This document shows positions 45,221 through 53,612 of a stretch of DNA of 64,000 nt, in pieces. The stretch lies in assembly GCF_009208735.1 (NCBI RefSeq), contig NZ_WFLJ01000018.1, forward strand, positions 62,001 to 126,000, given 5' to 3'. How positions within the stretch are numbered: position 1 is the first letter of the stretch; each line of letters starts with the position of its first letter. The stretch is from Janthinobacterium rivuli. Its GTDB lineage: Bacteria; Pseudomonadota; Gammaproteobacteria; Burkholderiales; Burkholderiaceae_D. The notes below the pieces were generated by a model that saw nothing but the letters and a program-made list of their open reading frames with translations, was not told the DNA's origin and made no database searches. The translations under genes were made by a program, and so were the position numbers.

Positions 45221-45886
45221 TTATCCATTGATCAGGCCCGCCGCGATATTGATCGACAGCCCCAGCACGACCAGGTTGAAGAAAAAGCTCAGCACGGATT
45301 GTCCCAGCACGATCTGCCGCATCAAGCGCGTCTGCACGGAAACGTCCGACGTTTGCACGGCCACGGCGATGGTGAAGGCGAAATACAGAAAATCCCAGTA
45401 ATCGGGGTTTTGCTCGTCGTCGGGGAATTTCAGGGGGCGCAGCGCGGGGTCGGCCTGGTAATACAGGTGGGCATAGTGGAAGCAGAACAGGGTGCCGACG
45501 AGGAACCAGGAGCCGACCAGCGTCAGGATCGTCAGGCCGTAATGCAGCGCGCGCTCGTCCGGCGCCATGTCTTTCATCGAGGATAGCTGCGAGACGATGG
45601 CCACCAGGCTCATCACGGATGCGACGGACAGGGCTGACAGCACCGTGGTGGCCCGCTCATCCTGGCGCGCCGCCATCACCTTCACCTTGTGATGGTTGGC
45701 GCGCATCATCATCCAGGCCATCGTCGCCAGGTAGAACCAGACGGCGACGTTCCACGCCGTCAGCAAACGCGTCATCTGTTGCCAGGAAGACGGCAGCATC
45801 AGGCCGGCTGCCACGCCGATGGCCGTGGCCATGCTCAGGTGGGGGCGGCTGCGGATGAAGCCGTGCAAGGGAAGCGTGATTTTCAT
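45221..45886 (-). CDS. DUF1345 membrane protein
   Basis: 221 residues, about five transmembrane segments. Family features: the N-terminal RPHLSMATAIGVAAG, WFYLATMAWMMMRA, HYAHLYYQAD in the middle and PDYWDFLYFAFTIAVAVQTSDV near the end. Inner membrane, function unknown. It is the next gene downstream of the MFS exporter on the same strand, 38 nt apart, so may be co-transcribed. Confidence 0.85.
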   Translation of the reverse strand: MKITLPLHGFIRSRPHLSMATAIGVAAGLMLPSSWQQMTRLLTAWNVAVWFYLATMAWMMMRANHHKVKVMAARQDERATTVLSALSVASVMSLVAIVSQLSSMKDMAPDERALHYGLTILTLVGSWFLVGTLFCFHYAHLYYQADPALRPLKFPDDEQNPDYWDFLYFAFTIAVAVQTSDVSVQTRLMRQIVLGQSVLSFFFNLVVLGLSINIAAGLING

Positions 45887-45924
45887 GGTGCGGGTTCGTC
45901 AGTGGCAATAGCGCATCTTAATCT

Positions 45925-47196
45925 CTATGTGCTTGCCGCGGTGGCCGTCCTGGCGGCCGCTTCCTTCTCGTGGTGGGGAAAGCGGTCCATGCGCGACAGC
46001 ACGGGGAACAGCACGGCCCAGATACCGGTCACGGCCAGGGTGGCGGCGCCGCCGAAGAGCACGGCGCGCACCAGGCCGAACCAGCCGGCCGTCAAGCCCG
46101 ATTCGAATTCGCCCAGCTCGTTCGAGGCGCCGATGAAGACGGCATTCACGGCGCTGACGCGGCCGCGGATCTCGTCGGGCGTCTCGAACTGCACCAGCAG
46201 GTGGCGGATGTAGACGCTGACCATGTCGCCGGCGCCCATCAGGAACAACGCCGCCAGCGCCAGCGGGAAATAGCTGGTGCTGCCCAGCACCAGGGTGCCC
46301 AGGCCGAAGACGGCCACGCCGCCGAACATCCACGCGCCCACGCGGCGCGTGATGGGGAAGATGGCCAGCACGATCGAGCACAGGGCCGCGCCGGCGCCAG
46401 GCGCCGTGCGCAGCAGGCCCAGGCCGCTGGGGCCGATATGCAGCACGTCGTGCGCCAGCGCCGGCAGCAGGGCCGTGGCGCCGCCGAACAGCACGGCAAA
46501 CAGGTCCAGCGAAATGGCGCCCAGCACGATGGGTTTCGACCAGACGAAGCGCAAGCCTTCGAGCAGCGTATGCCAGCTGACGGGTTCGCGCCTGACCACT
46601 TGCGGCGCCGGCGTGGTGGCGCGCATCAGCAAGACGGACACGACCAGCAGCGCGGACGAGATCAGGTACACCACCTTGGGACCGAAGTAATACAGCAAGC
46701 CGCCCAGGGTAGGCCCCAGGATGATGGCCACGTGCGAACTCGACGAGCTGAGCGCGACGGCGCGGCTGAAGTGTTGCGTGGGCACCATGTTCACCAGCAC
46801 GGCTTGCGTGGCCGGCATCATGAAGGCGCGCGCGCTGCCGAACAGCACCAGCACGGCAAACACGGGCCAGACGATGGAAATGTTGCTTAACGTAAACGCC
46901 AGCAGGGCCAGTGCGCACGCCAGCTGCGCCGCCAGGCACCAGGCGATGATGTTGCGGCGGTTGTAGCGGTCGGCCACGTGGCCGGCCGGCAAAATCAACA
47001 CGAGGAAGGGCGCGAATTGCGCCAGGCCGATCAAGCCCAGGTCGAACAGGCTGCCCGTGATCTGGTACACCTGCCAGCCGATGGCCACGCTTTGCATCTG
47101 CACGGCCACCGTGCCCAGCACGCGGGCGGAAAGATAACAGGCGAAGTTGCGGTGACGCAGGATACTGAAGCCGTTGCCGGCAGAAGCGAGAGACAT
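45925..47196 (-). CDS. MFS exporter, EntS-like group
   Basis: 423 residues from ATG 47196, 12 hydrophobic segments. The FRFLRHRNFACYL-like start, QMQSVAIGWQVYQITGS, LPAGHVADRYNRRNII (motif A) and ETPDEIRGRVSAVNAVFIGASNELG in the second half place it with the MFS_3/EntS type exporters. The substrate is unknown. Runs in the same direction as the 2Fe-2S reductase gene upstream, 83 nt apart. Confidence 0.9.
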   Translation of the reverse strand: MSLASAGNGFSILRHRNFACYLSARVLGTVAVQMQSVAIGWQVYQITGSLFDLGLIGLAQFAPFLVLILPAGHVADRYNRRNIIAWCLAAQLACALALLAFTLSNISIVWPVFAVLVLFGSARAFMMPATQAVLVNMVPTQHFSRAVALSSSSSHVAIILGPTLGGLLYYFGPKVVYLISSALLVVSVLLMRATTPAPQVVRREPVSWHTLLEGLRFVWSKPIVLGAISLDLFAVLFGGATALLPALAHDVLHIGPSGLGLLRTAPGAGAALCSIVLAIFPITRRVGAWMFGGVAVFGLGTLVLGSTSYFPLALAALFLMGAGDMVSVYIRHLLVQFETPDEIRGRVSAVNAVFIGASNELGEFESGLTAGWFGLVRAVLFGGAATLAVTGIWAVLFPVLSRMDRFPHHEKEAAARTATAAST

Positions 47197-47279
47197 GAGA
47201 TTTCCAGGGAACAGCGGGGTAGGGCGGTGGCGGCAGCGGGCGCCGCGCCAGCCGCGCCCCGCTGTCTGGAAGGTGACGC

Positions 47280-48305
47280 TTACTTGGCCAGGTCGGCTTC
47301 CGTGGTGAAGGCGTCCGCGTAGAACTCGTCGGCTGGCAACTGGCACAGTTGCACGAAATCGCGGTTGGCCGATTCGACGACGATGGGCGCGCCGCAGGCA
47401 TATACCTGATACGCGGACATGTCGGGCAGGTCGGCCATGACGGCCTGGTGCACGAAGCCCGTGCGGCCTTCCCACGCGTCTTCCGGCAAGGCTTCCGACA
47501 CGACGGGTACATAGGTGAACTGCGGCAAGTCGGCGGCCCACTGGCGGCACAGCGCGTCCATGTACAGGTCGTGCGGACGGCGGCCGCCCCAGTACAGGGT
47601 GATCGGGCGCGGGGACTGCTCGTTGATCATGTGTTCGACGATGGCTTTCAAGGGGGCAAAGCCCGTGCCCGAGGCCAGCAGCACGACGGGCTTGTCGGAA
47701 TCTTCGCGCAGGAAGAAGGTGCCCATCGGGCCTTCGAAGCGCAGGATGTCGCGCTCTTTCATGCTGCCGAACACCTGATCGGTGAACAGGCCGCCTGGCA
47801 TATGGCGGATGTGCAGGCTCACGGGGCCGCCTTCGACGGGCGCGCTGGCCATGCTGTAGCTGCGGCGCTTGTTGTCGCGCAGCATGATTTCGATATACTG
47901 TCCGGCGCGGTAATTGAGGCGCTCGCTGGCCGGCAACTGCAGGGTCAGCACGACGACGTCGGGTGCGACTTTTTCGATGGTGGTCACGCGCGACGGCATT
48001 TTCTTGATCGGGTAGTCGCTGCTGCCCGCCACTTCGCGCGCCTGCACCACCAGGTCGCCCTGGGGCACGGCGCAGCACAGCAGCGAGTAGCCGGCGGCCG
48101 CTTCATCTTCCGTCAGGGAGCGGGCCTGGTATGGCTTATGCTGTACGCTGCCGGAGACGATCTTGCCCTTGCAGGAGCTGCAGGCGCCACTTTTGCAGCT
48201 GTACGGCAGGCCGACGCCGGCGCGTATCGCCGCCGACAGGACGGTTTCGTCCGCTTCACAGCTGAATTGGTGGCCGCTGGGCTGAACAGTAATTTGAAAA
48301 GTCAT
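47280..48305 (-). CDS. 2Fe-2S/FAD/NAD(P)H oxidoreductase (CDP-6-deoxy-glucoseen reductase-like)
   Basis: 341 residues. Residues 1-90 are a plant-type ferredoxin with C37-x4-C42-x2-C45 and C77 as cluster ligands. Then an FNR module: RSYSMAS for FAD binding (about 149-155), GPMGTFFLRE, and the nucleotide-binding LLASGTGFAPLKAIVEH and YACGAPIVVESA. It passes electrons from NAD(P)H to an unknown acceptor; such genes are often labelled CDP-6-deoxy-L-threo-D-glycero-4-hexulose-3-dehydrase reductase. The start codon is divergent, 12 bp from the next gene. Confidence 0.92.
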   Translation of the reverse strand: MTFQITVQPSGHQFSCEADETVLSAAIRAGVGLPYSCKSGACSSCKGKIVSGSVQHKPYQARSLTEDEAAAGYSLLCCAVPQGDLVVQAREVAGSSDYPIKKMPSRVTTIEKVAPDVVVLTLQLPASERLNYRAGQYIEIMLRDNKRRSYSMASAPVEGGPVSLHIRHMPGGLFTDQVFGSMKERDILRFEGPMGTFFLREDSDKPVVLLASGTGFAPLKAIVEHMINEQSPRPITLYWGGRRPHDLYMDALCRQWAADLPQFTYVPVVSEALPEDAWEGRTGFVHQAVMADLPDMSAYQVYACGAPIVVESANRDFVQLCQLPADEFYADAFTTEADLAK

Positions 48306-48317
48306 ACAATCCTTGAG

Positions 48318-49235
48318 ATGAAAAATATGTTAATGCACTCTTTGCGCAAGCCGTCAGGCTTGCCGCGCCTGCTGATCCTGGGCTGCGGCGACGTCGGCAT
48401 GCGGCTGCTGCCCCTGCTGCGCACGCGTTTTCGCGTCTTTGCCGTCACCAGCCAGCCGGCGCGCTGCGCACAGCTGCGGGCGGCCGGCGCCGTGCCCATC
48501 GTGGCCAACCTCGACGAGCGCGCCAGCCTAAAACGGCTGGCGGGACTGGCGACGATGGTCGTGCACCTGGCGCCGCCCCGGTCGTCGGGTTTGCTGGACC
48601 AGCGCACGCGCAATCTGGCCGCCATTTTACCCGAGCATGCACGCATGGTGTATGTGAGCACCAGCGGCGTGTATGGCGATTGCGCTGGCGACTGGGTCGA
48701 TGAAACGCGGCAGCTTGCGCCGGCGAATGCGCGCGCGAAGCGGCGCGTCGATGCCGAACAGGTCTTGCGGGGCTGGGGCGCGCGCCGCGGCGCCAGCGTG
48801 GCCATCCTGCGCGTGCCCGGTATTTACGCGGATGACCGCCTGCCGCTGAAGCGCTTGCGCGAAGGCACGCCGGCCCTGGCGGCAAGCGACGATGTGTACA
48901 CCAACCATATCCATGCCGATGACCTGGCGCGCATCATCGAGCGGGCCTTGTGGCGCGGCAAGCCGGGACGCGTGTATCACGCCAGCGATGACAGCGAACT
49001 CAAAATGGCGGAGTATTTCGACGCCGTGGCCGATACGTTTGGCTTGCCGCGCCCGCCGCGCCTGCCGCGTGCCGAGCTGCGGCAAGTGGTCACGCCGATG
49101 CTGCTGTCGTTCATGTCCGAGTCGCGCCGCCTGCACAATACGCGTCTCAAGCGCGAGCTGGGCGTGCGCCTGCGCTACGCGCGCGTGGCCGATGCCTTGC
49201 GGTCGCTGTCCGCCGATGGCGCCGGCATCGGGTAA
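48318..49235 (+). CDS. NAD-dependent epimerase/dehydratase-like protein
   Basis: 305 residues from ATG 48318 (48327 is an alternative). An extended-SDR/atypical fold: LLILGCGDVGMRLL (GxGxxG, about 19-32), MVVHLAPP, VYVSTSGVYGDC (serine/threonine and tyrosine), and YTNHIHADDLARII (the usual NHIHVDDLA of the YeeZ-type group). The canonical catalytic Y-x-x-x-K is weak (NARAKRRVDAE), so it may not be an active epimerase. Upstream of an 86-residue unknown. Confidence 0.85.
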   Translation: MKNMLMHSLRKPSGLPRLLILGCGDVGMRLLPLLRTRFRVFAVTSQPARCAQLRAAGAVPIVANLDERASLKRLAGLATMVVHLAPPRSSGLLDQRTRNLAAILPEHARMVYVSTSGVYGDCAGDWVDETRQLAPANARAKRRVDAEQVLRGWGARRGASVAILRVPGIYADDRLPLKRLREGTPALAASDDVYTNHIHADDLARIIERALWRGKPGRVYHASDDSELKMAEYFDAVADTFGLPRPPRLPRAELRQVVTPMLLSFMSESRRLHNTRLKRELGVRLRYARVADALRSLSADGAGIG

Positions 49236-49318
49236 AATGACCGGTTATCTGCGCACTTTGCTGGGCCGGCGCGCAGCGCGCCGTTGCGGCGGTGCGCCAT
49301 TCACCTAAGGACTACAGC

Positions 49319-49579
49319 ATGAGCACCCTCACTTACGAAGAATACCTGGACGAGGTCACCACCGTTCTGACGGAACTGTATGACCTCGACGACGACGCCG
49401 CCATCAAGCTGGTCGTGGCGGCGCAGGACGCCGAATTTTTTGTCCCGCACGATGCGCATGAGGAAATGCGTACCGTCGAGCAAGCCAAGAAAGATGCGGT
49501 CACCCTGTTCGAGCGCAAGCAGAACCGCCAGCAAACGCAGGAAAAACAGCAACAGCGCGTGCGCCAGCAAAAGAAGTAA
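49319..49579 (+). CDS. Small unknown acidic-helix protein
   Basis: 86 residues from ATG 49319, preceded by AAGGAC. The first half is acidic and helical (TYEEYLDEVTTVLTELYDLDDDAA), the second is Gln/Lys/Arg-rich and likely coiled or disordered. No family recognised. 83 nt downstream of the epimerase-like gene on the same strand. Confidence 0.65.
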   Translation: MSTLTYEEYLDEVTTVLTELYDLDDDAAIKLVVAAQDAEFFVPHDAHEEMRTVEQAKKDAVTLFERKQNRQQTQEKQQQRVRQQKK

Positions 49580-49778
49580 GGATGGGGGCTGGGCCTCTGG
49601 CCGCCAGGCCGTGGGGCAGCATGGGCTTCGGCGCGATGCCGGGGCCTTGCCATTTGATGCACCGCAAGGGCGTCATGGCGCGCTGGCGATATGCTGAGCA
49701 ATGTCGTCACGCGTCTTGGTTATTTGTGGCGGGCTCTACAATTAGCGCGACGCTGTTTCCCGTCAGCAGGAGCGAGCC

Positions 49779-50048
49779 ATGCGAGCTACGAGTCACCCCA
49801 GCAAGGAACAGGTGCGCGCCTATATGCGGCGCCGCGAACATGCGCTGCAGCCGCCACCACCACCCGATGAAATTCGCCGCCAACTGGCCTGGTGCCGTGG
49901 CGATCCCATCACAGGCACTTGCCTGCCTGCCACCCCGGCCGGCGTGGCCGCGCAAGGTTGGCATCTATCCGCCGACATGGCCCGTCTGGGCACGCTCATG
50001 ACGATTGCCTGGCTCATGCGTAGCGGCGTCCCCCATTGTAAAAATTGA
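49779..50048 (+). CDS. Small unknown protein
   Basis: 89 residues from ATG 49779 with an AGGAGCG ribosome-binding site. Basic N-terminus (EQVRAYMRRREHAL), then a PPPPPDEIRRQLAW segment. No signal peptide or recognised family. Single gene; supported mainly by the ribosome-binding site and by coding-like composition. Confidence 0.6.
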   Translation: MRATSHPSKEQVRAYMRRREHALQPPPPPDEIRRQLAWCRGDPITGTCLPATPAGVAAQGWHLSADMARLGTLMTIAWLMRSGVPHCKN

Positions 50049-50290
50049 TGACGTGCAGCAAATTTTTCCGATTTGAGTTATCCTCTAGCACATTCCAAGT
50101 GCGTCAATTCTCTTCAATTATCACAATTTTGCTTTAAGTTACGCAAAAATCAACAATAGCGTGTATTATATTGTTTGCGGCGTAAAAGCCGCATAAGTGA
50201 TGGCGCTTTTTAGTGTGTTTACCCTGAATTATTGCAGAAGAGACATTCTGTCTTTTCTTGCTTTAATACAACAAGTACGGATTTTTGATC

Positions 50291-50530
50291 ATGTCTCTCA
50301 AACAAATTACCTCTTTGCCTACCTACAACCCGAATCGCGTCCTCGATGCGATCATCGACAAGCTGCAACTGAAAAACGATGCCGCCTTGTCGCGAGCTCT
50401 GGAAGTGGCGCCACCTGTTATCAGCAAGATTCGTCACAATACCTTGCCGATCGGCGCCACGATCCTCATCCGCATGCATGAAATCAGCGATTTCAGCATT
50501 CGTGAATTGCGCGAGTTGATGGCTGCCTAA
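50291..50530 (+). CDS. Small XRE-like helix-turn-helix protein
   Basis: 79 residues from ATG 50291. The segment VLDAIIDKLQLKNDAALSRA then L-E-V-A-P-P-V-I-S-K-I-R matches the four-helix XRE layout (LKNDAALSRALEVAPPVISKIR as turn plus recognition helix), and the rest adds a fifth helix, RELRELM. Likely a small DNA-binding regulator. The 240 bp upstream is unusually AT-rich, as for a strong or H-NS-type-silenced promoter. The 50541-50568 stem may be its terminator. Confidence 0.65.
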   Translation: MSLKQITSLPTYNPNRVLDAIIDKLQLKNDAALSRALEVAPPVISKIRHNTLPIGATILIRMHEISDFSIRELRELMAA

Positions 50531-50540
50531 GAGCGCCTGA

Positions 50541-50568
50541 CAGACGGCAAACTGAGAGGTGCCGTCTG
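50541..50568 (+). terminator. Hairpin after the XRE-like gene
   Basis: CAGACGGCA/TGCCGTCTG, a perfect 9-bp stem with a 10-nt loop, lacking a T-run; possible terminator or RNA stabiliser. Confidence 0.5.
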
Positions 50569-50616
50569 CGTAAGTCAGGCTTGCCGCGTGCGGCAGCCGC
50601 AGCTGTTTCCGTTTTT

Positions 50617-51360
50617 CTATTGCGGGTCGCGGTTCAGTGCCGGACGATCGAGATAGAAACGCCCCATTTCCAGTCCAGTCGAGGACGACTTGACCAGCGC
50701 CGCCGTCAATGAGGCAGGCGCGCTGGAAAAGGCGGTGTTGGCAGCCCCGGTCGCGCGGCCCGAATACGCCGTCGCCTGAACCGCCGCACTGGAAAACGCC
50801 GTTTGCACGGCCCGGCCCGAGTATGCCGTCGCCTGAACCGCCGCACTGGAAAATGCTGTTTGCACGGCCCGGCCCGAGTATGCCGTCGCCTGTACCGCCG
50901 CACTGGAAAATGCTGTTTGCACAGTCCGTCCCGAATATGCGGCCTGTACGGCGCGCCCTGAATACGCCGTTTCTGCGCGGATATAGTCTTCCCCGAACGT
51001 TTGCTCATACAGCTGTTTCATGCGCTCGCCCACGCGATGGTGCGCCGCTTCGTCGTCTTCGCCGCGCAGGCCGATGTACGGGAAGTGGTGCAGGAAGTAA
51101 CCGAACACCTGCTCGCAGTCGGCCGCATATTTCAGGGTGTCGAGGATGTGGTAGTGCCAGAACGTATCGACGTCCATCAGTGGCGCCGTCTCTTCTTCCG
51201 GAAACTGTTTCATCAGGATCAGGAAGCGGCGGTATTCGAATTCCACCGCATTCGCCTTCTCCAGGCTCCATCCTTCGCCTGACTCCCGGTGCATCAGCTT
51301 GACCTTGATCGCGTCCAAATTCAAATCGGCAATTGCCTTGAAACTGTCGTTCGTATCCAT
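50617..51360 (-). CDS. GRDP-like (DUF1399-type) protein with a repeat tail
   Basis: 247 residues from ATG 51360. The first 125 residues fit the glycine-rich-domain-containing-protein-like family: helical, with MKQFPEEETAPLMDVDTFWHYHILDT (the W-H-x-H-I-L-D core) and FGYFLHHFPYIG. The last 120 residues repeat the unit AYSGRAVQ-TAFSSAAVQAT about three times plus partial copies, encoded by 57-bp tandem DNA repeats. Each unit has an aromatic-Ser-Gly/Ser core. No signal peptide, membrane segment or modifying-enzyme neighbour is seen. Function unknown. Confidence 0.75.
   Translation of the reverse strand: MDTNDSFKAIADLNLDAIKVKLMHRESGEGWSLEKANAVEFEYRRFLILMKQFPEEETAPLMDVDTFWHYHILDTLKYAADCEQVFGYFLHHFPYIGLRGEDDEAAHHRVGERMKQLYEQTFGEDYIRAETAYSGRAVQAAYSGRTVQTAFSSAAVQATAYSGRAVQTAFSSAAVQATAYSGRAVQTAFSSAAVQATAYSGRATGAANTAFSSAPASLTAALVKSSSTGLEMGRFYLDRPALNRDPQ
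50771..50941. repeat. Three 57-bp tandem repeats inside the GRDP-like gene
   Basis: Units start at 50771, 50828 and 50885 (GTCGCCTG-A/T-ACCGCCGCACTGG...), near-identical and in frame, encoding 19 residues each. Degenerate partial copies flank them. Confidence 0.88.
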
Positions 51361-51547
51361 GAATGTCCTTTGGTAAAGAGCGTTGTGGGAAATACGGTGA
51401 AACAAGGGAAAGCGGCGTGCGTGTACTCCTGGCAAGTAGTCGAGGAATGCCGGACCCATGGCGGGCGGGCGCTGAGTTGTTCTACATTAATATTGCATTT
51501 AATTACGAAAAACGCAAGCTGAGCTTGTTGGATGCGTGGCGCGCCGG

Positions 51548-53422
51548 TCAGCCGCTGGCCCGGATTTCCTCCTGGTAAGGGAAGCCGGTGGCGTCCGCGC
51601 CCAGCGGCACGCTGACGTGCACGCTCATGCCGGCGCCAGGGCTGCTTTCGATATGGAAAGTGCCACCCAGCAACTTGATGCGCTCCTCGATCCCCACCAG
51701 GCCAAATGAGCCCAGCTTGTTGCGTCCGTCGATGGCCGCGCCCACGCCGTTGTCGCAGATGCTCATCGATACCGTATCGCGACACTTTTCCAGCTTGACT
51801 TGCACGCGGCTGGCATTGGCATGCTGGGAAATATTGCTGAGCGACTCTTGCAGGATACGGAACAGGGCCGTCGCGCATTGATCGCTGAGGAAAATGTCGG
51901 CATGGCTTTCGCTCACTTCGCAGTCGATGCCCGTGCGCTGGCGAAATTGCGCCACCTGCCATTCGACGGCCGCATTCACGCCCAGGTCCAGCACGGTAGG
52001 GCGCAAGTCGTTGATGATCTGCCGCACGCTCTTGATGGTGGCGTCGATCTGCTCCAGGGTCGAACGGGCGCGGGCGTTCAGGCGCGGGTGGCGGCGCTGC
52101 GTGCGCGAAGCCAGCATGTCGGCGTCGATGCGCAAGACCAGCAGGTTCTGCCCCAGGTCGTCATGAATTTCGCGCGCGATGCGCTTGCGCTCTTCTTCCT
52201 TGATCTGGTCGGCGTGGGCCGCCAGGCGGCGCAGTTTCTGGTGCGACAGCTGCAGGCGGATCTGGCTGGCGCGCAATTCCTCCGTCATGCCCGTCGCCAT
52301 CTGGATGGCGCGCCGGCGCGACGACGCCAGGGTATGGAACAGCACATACAGCAACATGGTGCTGGCAAAGCCGATCAGCAGGGCCAGCCAGGGCAAAAAG
52401 GCGTCGAAGCGCGAATACAGGTCGCTCTTGCGCACGCTGAACAGCGCTTGCCACAGGCGGCCATTGTGCTCGATCAGCAGCGTGCTGCTCAGGTAGCGGC
52501 CCGAACTGCCGGGCTGCCACCATGGCGCATGCATGCCTGCCGTCGTGCTGTCGAAGATGGGGCGCATGTCGTGCGGCAAGTCCAGGGGCAAGTCCGGCTG
52601 TTCAAGCGGCGCGTGCGGGCCGATATCGAACAGGGTCAGGCGGACGTTGCGTACCGGCATGTCGGCCAGCGCGCTGCGCATCATCGTCACCAGGTCGTAG
52701 CCGATGCCGACGGAACCCTGGTAAGCCGCGCGCCGCTGCTCCACCGTGCCGGTCGGCATGCCGAAGCGGTACACGGGCAGGCGCATGGCCATGCCCGTCA
52801 ATTGGGGGCGGCCGTCCATCGGCACGGGAACGCCGGAATTGCTGACGTGCCCGGAATCGCGCGATTGCGTCAGCGTTTCGGCGATCTGGGGGCGCGAGGC
52901 GATGTCATAGCCATATTTGTCTGCGGCGCTGGCGATCGGCTCGATATACACGAGCACGGAGTAATGCGCGCGCGGGGCGGGCGGATGAATGGCAAACGCC
53001 GGATAGCCGTCGCGTCCGGGCGGATAGTCGCGCCGCATGGCCGCTTCGAAGGCGCCGCGCTGGGCATCGTCCAGTTCCTGGCTGTAATTGAGGTTCATCA
53101 CGCCCGGGTAGTTCTGCTGCAAGGCGAGGTTTGCCACGTAGCGGTGGAATTGCTCGCGGCTCACATGTTCGTTGGCATGGAACAGGCTGGCCGTGCCGCG
53201 CAGCAGGTTGGCATACGAACTGGTGCGCGATTCGATGTTTTTCTGGGTATTGCGCGCCAGATTGTTGAACAGGTCGCCGGCATCGTTTTCGATCGACAGC
53301 GAGGTGGCCATGTAGAACAGCAAGCCCACCATCGTCGACATCGCAAAGCCGAGTAGCCACAGCGGTCTTTTTTCAGCAGATAAGGGGTGTTCGCCGGCAG
53401 TAGAAGACATCGCCATCCGCAT
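51548..53422 (-). CDS. CHASE-domain histidine kinase of the NarL type
   Basis: 624 residues. Transmembrane helix about 20-42, an extracytoplasmic CHASE domain (about 80-280, with YPGVMNLNYSQEL and GYDIASRPQIAETL), a second helix about 340-362, then HisKA_3 with EERKRIAREIHDDLGQNL (phospho-His near 416). The HATPase has RILQESLSNISQHA, DNGVG and GLVGIEERIKLLGG. It would phosphorylate a LuxR-type regulator, but none lies adjacent. Starts at 53422, 53416 and 53410 cannot be separated because no ribosome-binding site stands out. Confidence 0.9.
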   Translation of the reverse strand: MRMAMSSTAGEHPLSAEKRPLWLLGFAMSTMVGLLFYMATSLSIENDAGDLFNNLARNTQKNIESRTSSYANLLRGTASLFHANEHVSREQFHRYVANLALQQNYPGVMNLNYSQELDDAQRGAFEAAMRRDYPPGRDGYPAFAIHPPAPRAHYSVLVYIEPIASAADKYGYDIASRPQIAETLTQSRDSGHVSNSGVPVPMDGRPQLTGMAMRLPVYRFGMPTGTVEQRRAAYQGSVGIGYDLVTMMRSALADMPVRNVRLTLFDIGPHAPLEQPDLPLDLPHDMRPIFDSTTAGMHAPWWQPGSSGRYLSSTLLIEHNGRLWQALFSVRKSDLYSRFDAFLPWLALLIGFASTMLLYVLFHTLASSRRRAIQMATGMTEELRASQIRLQLSHQKLRRLAAHADQIKEEERKRIAREIHDDLGQNLLVLRIDADMLASRTQRRHPRLNARARSTLEQIDATIKSVRQIINDLRPTVLDLGVNAAVEWQVAQFRQRTGIDCEVSESHADIFLSDQCATALFRILQESLSNISQHANASRVQVKLEKCRDTVSMSICDNGVGAAIDGRNKLGSFGLVGIEERIKLLGGTFHIESSPGAGMSVHVSVPLGADATGFPYQEEIRASG

Positions 53423-53567
53423 CAGGAAGAGGAATCGGGTGCCGCCTGTGTGGTGGAGGCTGTACCAAGTTGCACAAGCACTATGGAAATTGCAAATTGC
53501 TCAATAGCTGCCTAATATACAAAACTATCGTGAATATAGTCAACTGGCAATATTTCTCGTTGAAACG

Positions 53568-53594
53568 AAAAAAAACCGCCGCAGCGGTTTTTTT
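53568..53594 (-). terminator. Terminator after glnS
   Basis: AAACCGC-CGCA-GCGGTTT with A and T runs on both sides (53571-53594), between the CHASE kinase promoter region and the glnS stop. Confidence 0.85.
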
Positions 53595-53612
53595 CATGGG
53601 GCGTCCGGCGCC

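Noticed and set aside
45925..48078. 717-residue fusion of MFS with an upstream region
   Set aside because: The N-terminal part is an out-of-frame shadow of the 2Fe-2S reductase gene. The real MFS start is the ATG at 47196, giving a normal 423-residue length.
50771..50941. CRISPR-like direct repeats
   Set aside because: The 57-bp units are contiguous without spacers and lie in frame inside a protein gene.
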